Shown here one piece after another: positions 52,650 through 62,385 of a stretch of DNA of 64,000 nucleotides (position 1 is its first letter; every line of letters begins with the position of its first letter). The DNA lies in assembly GCF_018842675.1 (NCBI RefSeq), contig NZ_JAGTWO010000004.1, forward strand, positions 1,798,001 to 1,862,000, in the 5' to 3' direction. The position numbers and the translations under genes are program-made. The stretch comes from Candidatus Pantoea bituminis (lineage in GTDB: Bacteria > Pseudomonadota > Gammaproteobacteria > Enterobacterales > Enterobacteriaceae). The notes under the pieces were generated by a model, which was not told where the DNA came from, did no database searches, and worked only from the letters and a program-made list of their open reading frames with translations.

Positions 52650-53567
52650 TTAACTCGCCTGCCGCAGTTGTGCATCCATCTCCGTTAAACGTTGCTGTAG
52701 GAACGTTAGGAACAGATTCAATGCCGCGCTGCGCTGTCGACCCGATACGGTTTGCAGCTGCAGCGTGCGCTGGCTAAGTTGATCAACACCCATTGAACGC
52801 AACACCAGCTGCGGCGTTTCTTGCCTAAACAACAGCGTAAAGGCGCTGCAAATCGTCACCGCCTGCGGCGTATGGAGCACGAAGTTGTAGAGGGTAGAAA
52901 AATAATCGCAGGTTAGCACCGGTTCAACCACGCTGCCGTTCATCTGACAAGAGAGATCAAACAGTTGGCGCACAGTGGTGTTTTGCCCCGGTAGCGCCAG
53001 CGGATAGTGACTTAAATCAGCCAGCGTGACCTGCCGTTTTGCCAGCGGATGTGTGGTTTGCATCGCCAGCAAAACCGGGGCAGGCCACGAACCCAAAACC
53101 TCAACACCCCGCTCAGGATGCAGACTAAATTGCAGCGCGACATCACATTCTCCGGCTCGCACCGCTTCCGCCACGCCCTGTGAATGCGTGACTTTCATAG
53201 CAAACAGCACGCTGGGATTAGCCAGCCTGAATTCCGCTAGCAGCCCCGGCAACAGGCTGAATGCCATTCCATCGGTACAAGCGATCCTTATTTGCGTGCG
53301 GCGCACCGCTTTCAGTCCTTTAATTTCAGCCAGTGCATATTCCATATCCAGCTGACTTTTCCGTACGTGATGCGCAAAGATTTCACCCGCTTCATTCAGC
53401 ACCATGCCGCGAGCGTGGCGTTCAAACAGCGGTACGCCAACCTGCGCCTCCAGCCGTTGAATCTGTCGGCTGATTGCCGACACCGCGACGAACAGCTGTT
53501 CACTGGCGGCGCTCAAGGAACCCTGGTTAACCACGGCGAGAAAATAGCGTATTTCACTACTGAGCAT
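52650..53567 (-). CDS. LysR-type regulator
   Basis: 305 residues from ATG 53567 (AAAGG 7 bases upstream, MLSSEIRYFLAVVNQGSLSAA is a canonical LysR start); the longer open frame begins without support. Helix-turn-helix reads LSAASEQLFVAVSAISRQIQRLE. Divergent from the M20 peptidase-MHS transporter operon with a 165-bp intergenic region, so probably its regulator. Confidence 0.88.
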   Translation of the reverse strand: MLSSEIRYFLAVVNQGSLSAASEQLFVAVSAISRQIQRLEAQVGVPLFERHARGMVLNEAGEIFAHHVRKSQLDMEYALAEIKGLKAVRRTQIRIACTDGMAFSLLPGLLAEFRLANPSVLFAMKVTHSQGVAEAVRAGECDVALQFSLHPERGVEVLGSWPAPVLLAMQTTHPLAKRQVTLADLSHYPLALPGQNTTVRQLFDLSCQMNGSVVEPVLTCDYFSTLYNFVLHTPQAVTICSAFTLLFRQETPQLVLRSMGVDQLSQRTLQLQTVSGRQRSAALNLFLTFLQQRLTEMDAQLRQAS

Positions 53568-53732
53568 TGCGTAACCTTTGTGTTCAGGTGCCTTAAAAAG
53601 GGGCATGCCTCTTAATCGGGCAAATAAGCTTTGTCTTAAAAGCAAAGCTTACTCGATAAATTGATGATTGTGGCAACGCTAATTTTTTGACAATTATAGG
53701 TTCATTATTAAGACAAAAAATGCAGGGCAAAC

Positions 53733-55166
53733 ATGACACAGCAACAGAGCGTACAGCAGGCCGTAGAACAGGCGATGCGTTATTTCGATAGTGGAGAATT
53801 TCAACAGCTTTTAGCACGCCGTATCGCCTGCGTAACAGAGAGTCAGCGTCAGGATCGTGACCAGGAATTAGATCATTACCTGCGCGATGAAATTGCGCCT
53901 CAACTCAAGGCGTTGGGATTTACTCTGCACTTCTTTGACAATCCACAAGCGGCTAATCGACCTTTCCTGATTGCTACACGCATTGAAGATGCTGCTCTGC
54001 CAACGCTGCTCTGTTATGGGCATGGCGATGTGGTATTTGGTGATGATGAAAACTGGCGGGAAGGTTTGTCGCCTTGGCAGCTCAAAGAAGAGGGCGATCG
54101 CTGGTATGGACGCGGCAGCGCAGATAATAAAGGCCAGCACTGCGTCAACCTGGCCGCGCTGGAGCAGGTGTTTTCTGCACGCGGCGGCAAACTGGGCTTC
54201 AACTGTAAAATCCTGTTTGAGATGGGTGAAGAGATCAGCTCACCTGGACTGGCAGAAATTTGTCAGGAGCAGCAAGAATTACTGCGCGCCGACCTGTTTA
54301 TCGCCTCTGACGGCCCGCGCCTCAATGCAGTCCGCCCCACATTGTTTCTTGGTTCACGCGGCGCGGTAAACTTCCGCCTGACGATTAACGCTCGCGACAA
54401 CGCTTACCATTCCGGCAACTGGGGCGGTTTGCTCAGCAATCCCGGCACGCAACTTGCCAATGCTATCGCCTCTCTGGTCAATGCTCAGGGCGTGTTACAG
54501 GTTGAGGCGCTGAAACCCAATTCTCTCACCGAGGCGGTACGTGAAATTCTCAGCGACGTTGAAGTGGGCGGTATGCCGGGCGATCCTGAACTGGCAGCCC
54601 ACTGGGGCGAGCCAGGGTTATCTCCGACGGAGCGACTGTATGGCTGGAATACGCTGGAAGTGCTGGCGTATGAAACCGGCAATTTAGCGCGTCCGATGAA
54701 TGCAATTCCTGGTAAGGCCACGGCGGTTTGTCAGCTGCGTTTTGTGGTGGGGACAGACTGGCAGAATCTGGTGCAGCACGTTGAAACGCATTTGCGCCAG
54801 CACGGTTTTGATAATGTCGATGTTGAGTTTATGCGAGGTTCACCGGCTACCCGTCTTGATCCTCTCAATCCGCTAGTTGCTTGGGCGCTGGAAAGTCTGG
54901 CTATTAGCAGCGGTAAAAAACCCGCGTTACTGCCCAATCTGGGGGGCTCGCTGCCGAATGAAGTTTTTTCCGATATTCTCGGTTTACCCACATTGTGGGT
55001 GCCGCATTCCTATCCCGCCTGCGGTCAGCATGGCGTGAATGAACATATGCTGAAGTCAATAGCGCGTGAAGGTTTGCAGATCATGACACGCCTGTTTTGG
55101 CAGTTAGGTGAAGAGGGCGAACAGCTGATAGCTCGCCATCGTGCTTATCAGGGCGGTGTAAAATGA
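53733..55166 (+). CDS. M20 family metallopeptidase
   Basis: 477-residue di-zinc M20 peptidase/deacylase. Zinc and catalytic residues: CYGHGDVVFG, GRGSADNKGQH, and FEMGEEISSPGL, then a dimerisation domain starting near SRGAVNFRLTINARD, and a C-terminal ligand His in CGQHGVNEHML. Related enzymes hydrolyse dipeptides or N-acyl amino acids. The stop overlaps the start of the transporter gene by ATGA, so the two are translationally coupled and probably share the substrate. Confidence 0.87.
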   Translation: MTQQQSVQQAVEQAMRYFDSGEFQQLLARRIACVTESQRQDRDQELDHYLRDEIAPQLKALGFTLHFFDNPQAANRPFLIATRIEDAALPTLLCYGHGDVVFGDDENWREGLSPWQLKEEGDRWYGRGSADNKGQHCVNLAALEQVFSARGGKLGFNCKILFEMGEEISSPGLAEICQEQQELLRADLFIASDGPRLNAVRPTLFLGSRGAVNFRLTINARDNAYHSGNWGGLLSNPGTQLANAIASLVNAQGVLQVEALKPNSLTEAVREILSDVEVGGMPGDPELAAHWGEPGLSPTERLYGWNTLEVLAYETGNLARPMNAIPGKATAVCQLRFVVGTDWQNLVQHVETHLRQHGFDNVDVEFMRGSPATRLDPLNPLVAWALESLAISSGKKPALLPNLGGSLPNEVFSDILGLPTLWVPHSYPACGQHGVNEHMLKSIAREGLQIMTRLFWQLGEEGEQLIARHRAYQGGVK

Positions 55167-56431
55167 GCAGTCTGGCCCAAGAAATGCCGTTAGCAAAACC
55201 GAGCCTGCATAAAACGCTGTTTGCGACCTGTATCGGTAATGCGCTGGAGTGGTTTGATATTGCGGTTTATGGTTTTTTTGCCAGCTATATTGCACACAAC
55301 TTTTTCCCTACCAGCGATCCTTCAGTGTCCATGCTCCTGACTTTTGGCAGCTTTGGTGTCTCGTTTTTGATTCGTCCGTTGGGTGCCATTGTGCTAGGCA
55401 ACTACGCCGATCGTCATGGGCGCAAGAAAGCCCTTTTGCTCTCCATCAATTTGATGATGCTGGGCGGCGCGATGATTACCTTTATGCCGAGCTATGCCAC
55501 GCTCGGCTTGGCTGCACCGCTGCTGATTTTAATGGCGCGTCTTATTCAGGGATTCTCTGCTGGTGGCGAATTTGGCAGCTCAACGGCGTTTTTGGTTGAA
55601 CACTTCCCGGAACGCAAAGCTTTCATCGCCAGCTGGCAGTTCGCCACGCAGGGCGCGAGTACCTTAATGGCGTCGGCGTTTGGCCTGGGATTAACGCAGC
55701 TACTGACAGAGGCGCAGATCCAGGATTGGGGCTGGCGAATTCCCTTTGCTTTTGGCCTGCTGATTGGTCCACTAGGCTGGTATATTCGCCGCAACATTCA
55801 TGAACCTGCCAGCTTCGTTCAACAGGAGAAGCATGCAGCGCCGCTGAAAGCGCTGTTTGGCAAGCAGAAGTCGCTGATTACTCTAGCGATTGGCTTAATG
55901 GTGATTTCAACCGCCGTCAATTACATGCTGAACTACATTCCAACCTACGCCACGAAAACGCTGCATTTACCGGGATCGGTAGCGTTTAGTGCCACGCTGG
56001 TGGCAGGCATTATCCTGACGGTGGTCACGCCGGTGATGGGGTTGTGGGCGGAGAAAATTGGACGTTTACCCTTGATGTGGGGATCGCTGCTGCTGCTGAT
56101 CATCACCATCTATCCGGCATTCAAAGGGATGGTGAATCACATCACGCCAACTACGCTCATTCTGTTGGTCGGTTGGATGGCGCTGCTGAAATCGATCTAT
56201 TTTTCGACCGTGCCGTCGGTGATGGCGGATATTTTCCCGCTCACCACCCGCGCCAGCGGCATGGCGATCAGCTACAACGTGGCGGTAACGGTTTTTGGAG
56301 GTTTTGCACCGCTGATTTGCAGCATGTTAATCAGCAGTACCGGCAGCAGCCTGGCACCAAGCTATTACTTGATGGCCGTCGCGTTATTGAGTGGTTTGGC
56401 CTTATTGCGTAGCGGCAAGCGCGTGGCATAA
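55163..56431 (+). CDS. MFS transporter, metabolite:H+ symporter (MHS) family
   Basis: 422 residues, about 12 helices. The start IGNALEWFDIAVYGFFASYIA and the GGEFGSSTAFLVEHFPERKA segment are typical of the MHS family (CitA, ShiA, KgtP, ProP); A-motif GNYADRHGRKKA. Substrate is not deducible; organic acids, betaines and dipeptide-like compounds occur in the family. Coupled by 4-base overlap to the M20 peptidase, suggesting import of the compound it cleaves or of a related one. Confidence 0.87.
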   Translation: MSSLAQEMPLAKPSLHKTLFATCIGNALEWFDIAVYGFFASYIAHNFFPTSDPSVSMLLTFGSFGVSFLIRPLGAIVLGNYADRHGRKKALLLSINLMMLGGAMITFMPSYATLGLAAPLLILMARLIQGFSAGGEFGSSTAFLVEHFPERKAFIASWQFATQGASTLMASAFGLGLTQLLTEAQIQDWGWRIPFAFGLLIGPLGWYIRRNIHEPASFVQQEKHAAPLKALFGKQKSLITLAIGLMVISTAVNYMLNYIPTYATKTLHLPGSVAFSATLVAGIILTVVTPVMGLWAEKIGRLPLMWGSLLLLIITIYPAFKGMVNHITPTTLILLVGWMALLKSIYFSTVPSVMADIFPLTTRASGMAISYNVAVTVFGGFAPLICSMLISSTGSSLAPSYYLMAVALLSGLALLRSGKRVA

Positions 56432-56438
56432 AGAGATC

Positions 56439-56460
56439 GGGCCGCTGAAAAGAGCGGCCC
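56439..56460 (+). terminator. Terminator after the MHS transporter gene
   Basis: Eight-base-pair GC stem GGGCCGCT/AGCGGCCC with a GAAAAG loop, followed by a weak T content. Confidence 0.6.
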
Positions 56461-56573
56461 GGCTTGCTATCTGAAACAATGTGAGCCGCAGTGCGCCCAA
56501 GTGCTTATTCAAGCAGGCGACCAGGGTGAACAAGCGACGCCAACGTCTCTGCGCCAATAACTATGATGGAGAA

Positions 56574-58010
56574 TTAGGTGAATTGCAGATAGGCGACATG
56601 GGTCTGCAGATACTCTTCCAGGCCATGTTTTCCATCGGCTCCGCCGACGCCTGATTTCCGCCAGCCCGCATGGAAACCCTGCATCGCTTCAAAATTCTCA
56701 CGGTTAACGTAGGTTTCACCAAACTTCAGCTTACGCAGCGCGTTCATCGTCGTATTGATATTTTGCGTGAAAATCGAGGAAGTTAAGCCATATTCGCAAT
56801 CATTCGCCAGTGCAATGGCTTCATCCAGCGTTTTGAACGTCATGACAGGTAATACCGGGCCAAAGATCTCGTCACGCATGATCTCCATATCCTGGCGCAC
56901 GTTAGTGATAATGGTTGGCTCAAAGAAAAACCCTTTATCGCCAGCACGTTTGCCACCCAGCACCAGGTTGCCGCCATCTGCCAGCGCATTAGCCACTTTT
57001 TGCTCAACGCGAGCCAATGCAGCGGAAGTGATCAGTGGCCCCATATCGATATCCGCTTTTTCGGCTGGATTGCCGAATTTAACCTCTTTAAAGGCAGCTG
57101 TAATGGCTGTTAAAAAGCGATCGTAGATGCCTTCCTGCACATAAACACGCTCCACGCAGTTACAGACTTGTCCGGTATTGATGACGCGTGAGCTAACAAT
57201 CGCTTTTACGGCGATATCCAGATCAGCATCATCCATCACGATGGCGGGCGCTTTACCGCCCAACTCCAGCGACACTTTAGTGACGTTTTTGGCTGCCGCT
57301 TCCATGGTGGCGATGCCAGCACCGACGCTGCCAGTCAGGCTGACCAGGCCCACTTTCGGGTTTGCAGCCAGTTCCTGTCCCACTTCTGGGCCATAACCGT
57401 ACACAAAGTTGATCACGCCGTTGGGTAATCCGATCTCTTGCAGAATTTCAGCAAAAATACCGGCATTGTTTGGGGTCACTTCGCTGGGTTTAATGACGAT
57501 GGTGTTGCCGGTAATCAACGCCGGTGCGGCTTTGCGCGCAATCAAGAAGAAGGGAAAGTTCCACGGTAAAATACCGGTGGTGACGCCAATCGCCTTTTTG
57601 AACAGGAAAATATTCTCATTGGGACGATCGCTGTTAATGATTTCGCCTTCATAACGGCGCGCCCATTCCGCCATATATTCAAGATAATCGGCGGTAAACA
57701 ACACTTCAGTCTGTGCCAGTCCTTGCGTTTTACCGCCTTCGGCCACAATGGTTGCCGTCAGTTCAGGCTCTCGCTTGCGAATAGCGGCCGCAATTTTGCG
57801 TAACCAAATACCACGCTCAACAGCGGGCAACGCTTCCCAGCCTGGCTGCGCGGCTTCTGCTGCGCTGATAGCTCGGCTGGCGTCGGCAGCACTGCCTTCA
57901 GGAATACGTGACAGCAATGCTTCGGTTGAAGGGTTGATAACTTCAATCCATTTATCGTTCTGGTGGGCGACAAATTCGCCATTAATATAATGTTGAAGAT
58001 GAGTTGTCAT
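56574..58010 (-). CDS. aldA: Lactaldehyde/glycolaldehyde dehydrogenase AldA
   Basis: NAD-dependent aldehyde dehydrogenase, 478 residues (E. coli 479) oxidising L-lactaldehyde, a product of rhamnose and fucose breakdown, to L-lactate. Motifs: GILPWNFPFFLIARK, general base in LELGGKAPAIV, nucleophile Cys in INTGQVCNCVERVYV, and KYGLTSS-like NDCEYGLTSSIF. A RhaS-type operator lies about 90-140 bases upstream. It sits 1.4 kb from rhaT, whereas in E. coli it is unlinked to the rha genes as far as I recall. Confidence 0.94.
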   Translation of the reverse strand: MTTHLQHYINGEFVAHQNDKWIEVINPSTEALLSRIPEGSAADASRAISAAEAAQPGWEALPAVERGIWLRKIAAAIRKREPELTATIVAEGGKTQGLAQTEVLFTADYLEYMAEWARRYEGEIINSDRPNENIFLFKKAIGVTTGILPWNFPFFLIARKAAPALITGNTIVIKPSEVTPNNAGIFAEILQEIGLPNGVINFVYGYGPEVGQELAANPKVGLVSLTGSVGAGIATMEAAAKNVTKVSLELGGKAPAIVMDDADLDIAVKAIVSSRVINTGQVCNCVERVYVQEGIYDRFLTAITAAFKEVKFGNPAEKADIDMGPLITSAALARVEQKVANALADGGNLVLGGKRAGDKGFFFEPTIITNVRQDMEIMRDEIFGPVLPVMTFKTLDEAIALANDCEYGLTSSIFTQNINTTMNALRKLKFGETYVNRENFEAMQGFHAGWRKSGVGGADGKHGLEEYLQTHVAYLQFT

Positions 58011-58096
58011 TCGAAGTGCTCTCCGCTATCGGTACGTTACATTTATGTAAGCTAAAGGATGTAATAAGTGCAGCCTGAAACAGATCAAGGTGTAGC

Positions 58097-58147
58097 ACCT
58101 TTTTCTGGTTGCCAGCGGAGAATCAGACATGGCAGTCAATCGCAGGT
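58097..58147. promoter_or_regulatory. RhaS-type operator upstream of aldA
   Basis: Half-site ACCTTTTTCTGGTTGCC at 58097-58113 matches the E. coli rhaI half-site at 14 of 17 positions as I recall it. A 17-bp spacer and the inverse half-site GGCAGTCAATCGCAGGT (58131-58147) follow. Next to it, on the minus strand, TGTGAAGGTCACGTCA (58163-58148) is a partial CRP site. The rest of the 337-bp gap 58011-58347 shows no gene. Confidence 0.7.
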
Positions 58148-58347
58148 TGACGTGACCTTCACAGCAAATCTGCGAGTTTGTTGTAAAATAAAGGTGTTAT
58201 ACCTTAAATGATTCGCGCGCCAGGAAGGCGACAAGCTTGTGCTTTCTCATGTGATTACGCCGTCAGGTGACGGGGACAAACGAGGTGAATCAACGCATCT
58301 GCAGCGTAAAGCAGGTTGGATAGGGTGGTTTAAACGAGGGCGAGATC

Positions 58348-58614
58348 ATGGCAAATGGTTGGGCGTCTGACGGCGCAGTGCAAGAACAGATCGACAGCAC
58401 GGTGAATGATGAAATTAGCCGTGTCCGTCAGTCGCTAGGTCAGGGTGAAAGTGCCACAGAGTGCGAAGCTTGCGGCGAGCCCATTCCTGAAGCGCGACGT
58501 AAGGCGCTGAAAGGTGTGCGCTATTGCGTAGCCTGTCAGGAAAAAATGGATAAACAGCAGAAGGGCGCAGGACTGTTTAATCGTCGCGGCAGCAAAGACA
58601 GCCAGCTGCGCTAA
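58348..58614 (+). CDS. ybiI: DksA/TraR-type zinc-finger protein YbiI
   Basis: 88 residues, the length of E. coli YbiI. C4 zinc finger CEACGEPIPEARRKA...YCVACQ and the family C-terminus NRRGSKDSQLR. The short coiled N-terminus lacks the DksA acidic tip. Role is unknown. Confidence 0.92.
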   Translation: MANGWASDGAVQEQIDSTVNDEISRVRQSLGQGESATECEACGEPIPEARRKALKGVRYCVACQEKMDKQQKGAGLFNRRGSKDSQLR

Positions 58615-58618
58615 AAGA

Positions 58619-58717
58619 TCAGGAACCGGGCATTGCCAGACCGCTGCCGATGAACCAGGCGAGAAAGCCGACGCCTGCCACTATAATGGCGATGGGAAAC
58701 AAAATACCAATTCTCAT
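58619..58717 (-). CDS. YoaK-like small membrane protein (32 residues)
   Basis: Too short for routine ORF calling. MRIGILFPIAIIVAGVGFLA continues WFIGSGLAMPGS: one membrane helix, with AGGA 6 bases before ATG 58717. Sequence and length strongly resemble the E. coli small protein YoaK as I remember it. Convergent with ybiI, whose stop is 2 bases from this one; it lies downstream of a hypothetical gene on the same strand. Confidence 0.7.
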   Translation of the reverse strand: MRIGILFPIAIIVAGVGFLAWFIGSGLAMPGS

Positions 58718-58752
58718 TATTTTCCTGCTATTCAGTGAAAAAAGCGATTTTA

Positions 58753-59076
58753 TCACGCTAACTGCAACACTGCGCGATGGGTTTTCAGCAGGGTGAAGAG
58801 CTGAAACTGCGTCTCGTCATCCACCTGACGCAAAACGTCACCCTTCTGATAAGTAATGTGATGCACATGCCCTAACTGACGCCAGACCACAATGGCTGAA
58901 GCCACCAGCGCGCAGTTTTCCTCAATTTGAATACATTCCACCGTCGCGTAATGCGATTCATCAAGTCCATTGATAAATATTTTTACCGCTTCGGCAGGCA
59001 AAATCGCGCGAATATCATCCAGCATCACGCGGCTGACGGCGCGTGAGAGAAACAGCGTTAACCACTTCGTTGTCAT
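58753..59076 (-). CDS. Uncharacterised protein (107 residues)
   Basis: ATG 59076 has AGGGA 5 bases upstream and gives MTTKWLTLFLSRAVSRVM...; the longer frame reaches back without a start signal. Soluble, mixed alpha/beta-looking, with one Cys pair (VECIQIEENCALV) and a His-rich stretch GHVHHITYQKGDVLRQVDD. I do not recognise a family. The small YoaK-like gene follows on the same strand, 35 bases on. Confidence 0.6.
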   Translation of the reverse strand: MTTKWLTLFLSRAVSRVMLDDIRAILPAEAVKIFINGLDESHYATVECIQIEENCALVASAIVVWRQLGHVHHITYQKGDVLRQVDDETQFQLFTLLKTHRAVLQLA

Positions 59077-59280
59077 CACAATCCCTGATATCGATGGATT
59101 TTCCCTGTTTATACGGCCTTGGCTGGGCAATGAAAAGCGTTCTTTGTCTCTTTGCCAATTTTGCTGATAGGGCGGCAATCAACACGAAAATGTGCTGCGC
59201 CACACAGCAATTCAGTAAAAAAATCATAATAATAAGCGACTTAACAGGTTGAGTGTCCGACTTTCCGACAAATGTGATTT

Positions 59281-59350
59281 TGTGATCTCTGACGGGAATA
59301 ACAATTAAATATTGCCACTACGCCTTCGCCTTCGGCAGCCATTCAAAGGC
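59281..59350 (+). promoter_or_regulatory. rhaT promoter: CRP-like site and RhaS-type operator
   Basis: TGTGATCTCTGACGGG at 59281-59296 (good left half of a CRP site). Then half-site AACAATTAAATATTGCC (59300-59316), 17-bp spacer, and GGCAGCCATTCAAAGGC (59334-59350). The TGTGA starts 19 bases before the first half-site, exactly as in the rhaB promoter. The rest of 59077-59434 holds nothing recognised. Confidence 0.65.
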
Positions 59351-59434
59351 TGATGAATTCCTGCAAAACGTAGACTGCGTGCTAAGCGGGAATCTTCGGA
59401 TTTCTGTCGGCCTCAACCTTACGAAGGAATAACA

Positions 59435-60468
59435 ATGAACAGTGCCATTATTGCAGGTATCTTCTGGCATTTTGTCGGAGCTGCCAGTGCCGCGTGTTTC
59501 TACGCGCCATTTAAACAGGTGAAAAGATGGTCATGGGAAACCATGTGGTCAGTTGGCGGCATCATGTCCTGGCTGATTTTGCCTTGGGCAGTCAGCGCCG
59601 TATTACTGCCAAATTTCTGGGCGTATTACAGTAGTTTTACTCTTTCACAGTTGATGCCGGTGTTTCTGTTTGGTGCGATGTGGGGCATAGGAAACATCAA
59701 CTACGGGTTAACGATGCGTTACCTTGGCATGTCGATGGGGATTGGTATCGCCATTGGCATCACGCTGGTCGTCGGTACGCTTATGACGCCCCTGATTCAG
59801 GGCCGCTTTGGCGAGCTCTTTGCTTCAACGGGCGGGCTGCTAACGCTGTTAGGTGTGTTTGTGGCTCTGATCGGCGTAGCGATTGTTTCGCGTGCGGGTT
59901 TACTTAAAGAACGCGCACTGGGAATCAATGCCGAAGAGTTCAACCTGAAGAAAGGTTTAGTACTGGCTGTGATGTGCGGGATTTTTTCTGCTGGCATGTC
60001 CTTCGCCATGGACGCAGCCAAACCTATGCATGAGGCGGCAGGGCAATTAGGCATTGATCCCCTGTATGTCGCTTTACCAAGCTATGTGGTCATCATGGGA
60101 GGGGCGCCTTGGTTAACCTTGGTTTCTGTTTCTTCCGCTTGATGACCAAACCCGAGTTGTCGATACGCAAAGATTTTTCTGTGGCTAAGCCACTGCTGCT
60201 CGCCAACGCAGCTTTTGCTGTATTGGGCGGCACCATGTGGTATCTGCAATTTTTCTTCTATGCATGGGGCCACGCCAAAATCCCACCGCAGTATGACTAT
60301 GTAAGCTGGATGCTACACATGAGCTTGTATGTGCTGTGTGGTGGCTTGGTTGGCCTGCTGCTGAAAGAATGGAAGTCAGCGGGGCGCCGTCCGGTTAGCG
60401 TACTGTCTATTGGCTGCGTGGTTATTATCATCGCTGCCAATATCGTTGGCTTAGGCATGGCGGTGTAG
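59435..60468 (+). CDS. rhaT: L-rhamnose:H+ symporter RhaT (frame break at 60101-60104)
   Basis: Ten-helix rhamnose-proton symporter of the DMT-like superfamily. [41 protein letters not shown] and [15 protein letters not shown] are hallmark segments. The frame breaks in the G4 run 60101-60104; one more G ([13 protein letters not shown]) gives 344 residues, the E. coli length. ATG 59435 has GAAGGA upstream. Convergent with rhaR. Confidence 0.96.
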
Positions 60469-60490
60469 ATCTCATATCCAGATGCATTAC

Positions 60491-60512
60491 AGCGAGCCTT
60501 AACCGGCTCGCT
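60491..60512. terminator. Bidirectional terminator between rhaT and rhaR
   Basis: Stem AGCGAGCC/GGCTCGCT with a TTAACC loop, followed by TTATTGTTTTT; between convergent genes, abutting the rhaR stop codon. Confidence 0.8.
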
Positions 60513-61384
60513 TTATTGTTTTTCAGTATCAGGAATTTTAAGCGTGTGACGAGGCGAAAGAAAACGCTGGCGCCAGGCGCTGGGGGTTAATCCAGTATCT
60601 CGCGTGAATACCACAGAAAAATAGTTACTGTCATCAAAGCCGCAGCGCGCGGCCACTTCTCCGATTAAACAGTCTTGTGTACGCAATAAATACTTTGCCT
60701 GACACAGTTGCAGTTGGCGCAGGTAATGGCCAACGGTCATCCCGGTTTGCTGACGAAACAGCTGTTTTAGCGATCGCTCATTGAGTTGGTTCTGCTGACA
60801 AAACACGGCAAGGTCAAAGGGCCTGGCAACGGCACCTTGCAGTGCTGACATCAACAAATCGAGTTGTTCACCTTCAGGCAAAGCCCAAGGCCGATCAGCG
60901 GCATAGCCATGACGACGCAAAATGATGGCTAACTGAAGAAAAAGTGCTTCTGAAAGTTGAATGGAGAGAGGATCGGTTTTGCGGCTTTCCCGTTCAAGCT
61001 GACTAATCACGCCGCGCGCCAGCGCCATGCCGCGCGTGGTTAAGCGCCAGCATCCTGGCGCATCGTGACCTTGTGAAGGGATGAGTTGCTGCCAGTCCAG
61101 TCCCAAACCAAAGCGATCGCGACAATAGAGAATGTTATCCAGCACTAAATCGTTGACGCTGTCATAGCTGTGGCAATCATTATCTCGGATATAGAAAACG
61201 TCGCCGCAGGTGACTAACCAAGGTCGGTCATTCAAGACATGCAAGCCATTGCCTCGCCAAACAATGACAATTTCACTGAACTCATGCCGATGAGGGGAAA
61301 TGAGGGTTGTGGCATACGTTCTGCCACCGCAACCGGGAGGTTAGGGGCAGGAAAATAATCCTCTCGGCTGAGTAACAACGTCAT
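60513..61384 (-). CDS. rhaR: AraC-family regulator RhaR (frame break at 61294-61297)
   Basis: Rhamnose-responsive activator of rhaSR. The N-terminal cupin carries [20 protein letters not shown], and the C-terminal double helix-turn-helix ends [24 protein letters not shown]. The frame breaks in the G4 run 61294-61297; adding one base joins [13 protein letters not shown] and the rest and gives 290 residues with start ATG 61384. Only 11 bases separate it from rhaS, as expected for the rhaSR operon. Confidence 0.93.
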
Positions 61385-61395
61385 GGCTGGCTCCT

Positions 61396-62217
61396 CTATA
61401 ACATCTGCTGGCGCTCCGCCCGTGGAGCACAGCCAAATTCACGCCTGAACAAAGTAGAGAAGTGATTGCTGTCACCAAAACCACATTGAAAGGCGATATC
61501 CGTAATGCGCATATCACTGTGACGCAGCAAGTGACGCGCTTGCAACAAGCGCAGCCGGTTGAGATAACGCTGCGGCGTACTGCCTGTTTGCTGCTTCATT
61601 TGCCGATGTAGCGTACGCAGCGAGAGCGAAAAACGATCCGCTATCTCATCCCATATGATTTCATCACTGTAATGATCGTTCAACCAGTCCAGTAAACGGT
61701 GTAAACGCGCCTCCTGATCCTGTGCATTTTCGTCACGGCAGGCTTCACGCAATAACACCAGCAGCTGCAAGAACAGTTGCTCCTGACGCGCTTGTTTTTC
61801 CAGTGACCAGGCCTGATCCTGGCGCATTTGTGCCACCACGTTCAACGCCTGCGCCATCACTTTATGATTGATGCGCCAATGTGATGAATATTGACCATCC
61901 TGGTCGCAGGGCAGCAGCGCTTGCAGGCCAGAGAGAAAACGAAACGCGCTGGGGCTGCGGTAAAGCACATTCGTCAGGCAAAGGTTTTCCGTTTGCTCAT
62001 ATAAGTGGCGATCGTGATCGCGGATAAAGCAGACGCATCCTGCACATAACGTTTGTGGCTGACCATTAAAGACATGAATTCCCGATCCCTGTTCAACCAG
62101 CACAATTTCGTGGAAATCATGATGATGCTCTGGAAAAGCCTGTTGCGGCACGCGAGGTTCAATCGCTATCGCGTAATCACCTTCAGGGAAAAAATCGGCA
62201 CTGTGTAAAATGGTCAT
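61396..62217 (-). CDS. rhaS: AraC-family activator RhaS
   Basis: Rhamnose-responsive activator of rhaBAD and rhaT; 273 residues (E. coli 278). Cupin [20 protein letters not shown], then AraC domain [20 protein letters not shown] and [16 protein letters not shown]. Divergent from rhaB; its targets' operators are visible before rhaB, rhaT and aldA. Confidence 0.95.
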   Translation of the reverse strand: MTILHSADFFPEGDYAIAIEPRVPQQAFPEHHHDFHEIVLVEQGSGIHVFNGQPQTLCAGCVCFIRDHDRHLYEQTENLCLTNVLYRSPSAFRFLSGLQALLPCDQDGQYSSHWRINHKVMAQALNVVAQMRQDQAWSLEKQARQEQLFLQLLVLLREACRDENAQDQEARLHRLLDWLNDHYSDEIIWDEIADRFSLSLRTLHRQMKQQTGSTPQRYLNRLRLLQARHLLRHSDMRITDIAFQCGFGDSNHFSTLFRREFGCAPRAERQQML

Positions 62218-62385
62218 GGTCGCCTCTTATTATCGTTAACAAAAACGTAACCGAGTCTAAAGAGGACACCCAAACTCTACCTTGAATTTTTACCTTAACT
62301 CAGCAGGAATTATGCTGTTTATTTAAGAAAGCCGCAGTAGATAACAGAATTGCGGCGAATGTCACATCCCCTCGCATGCCACCTC

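Noticed and set aside
62218..62385. Second RhaS-type operator before rhaS
   Set aside because: No YTGCC-N17-GGCA pair is present; the RhaR site differs and I could not place it with confidence.
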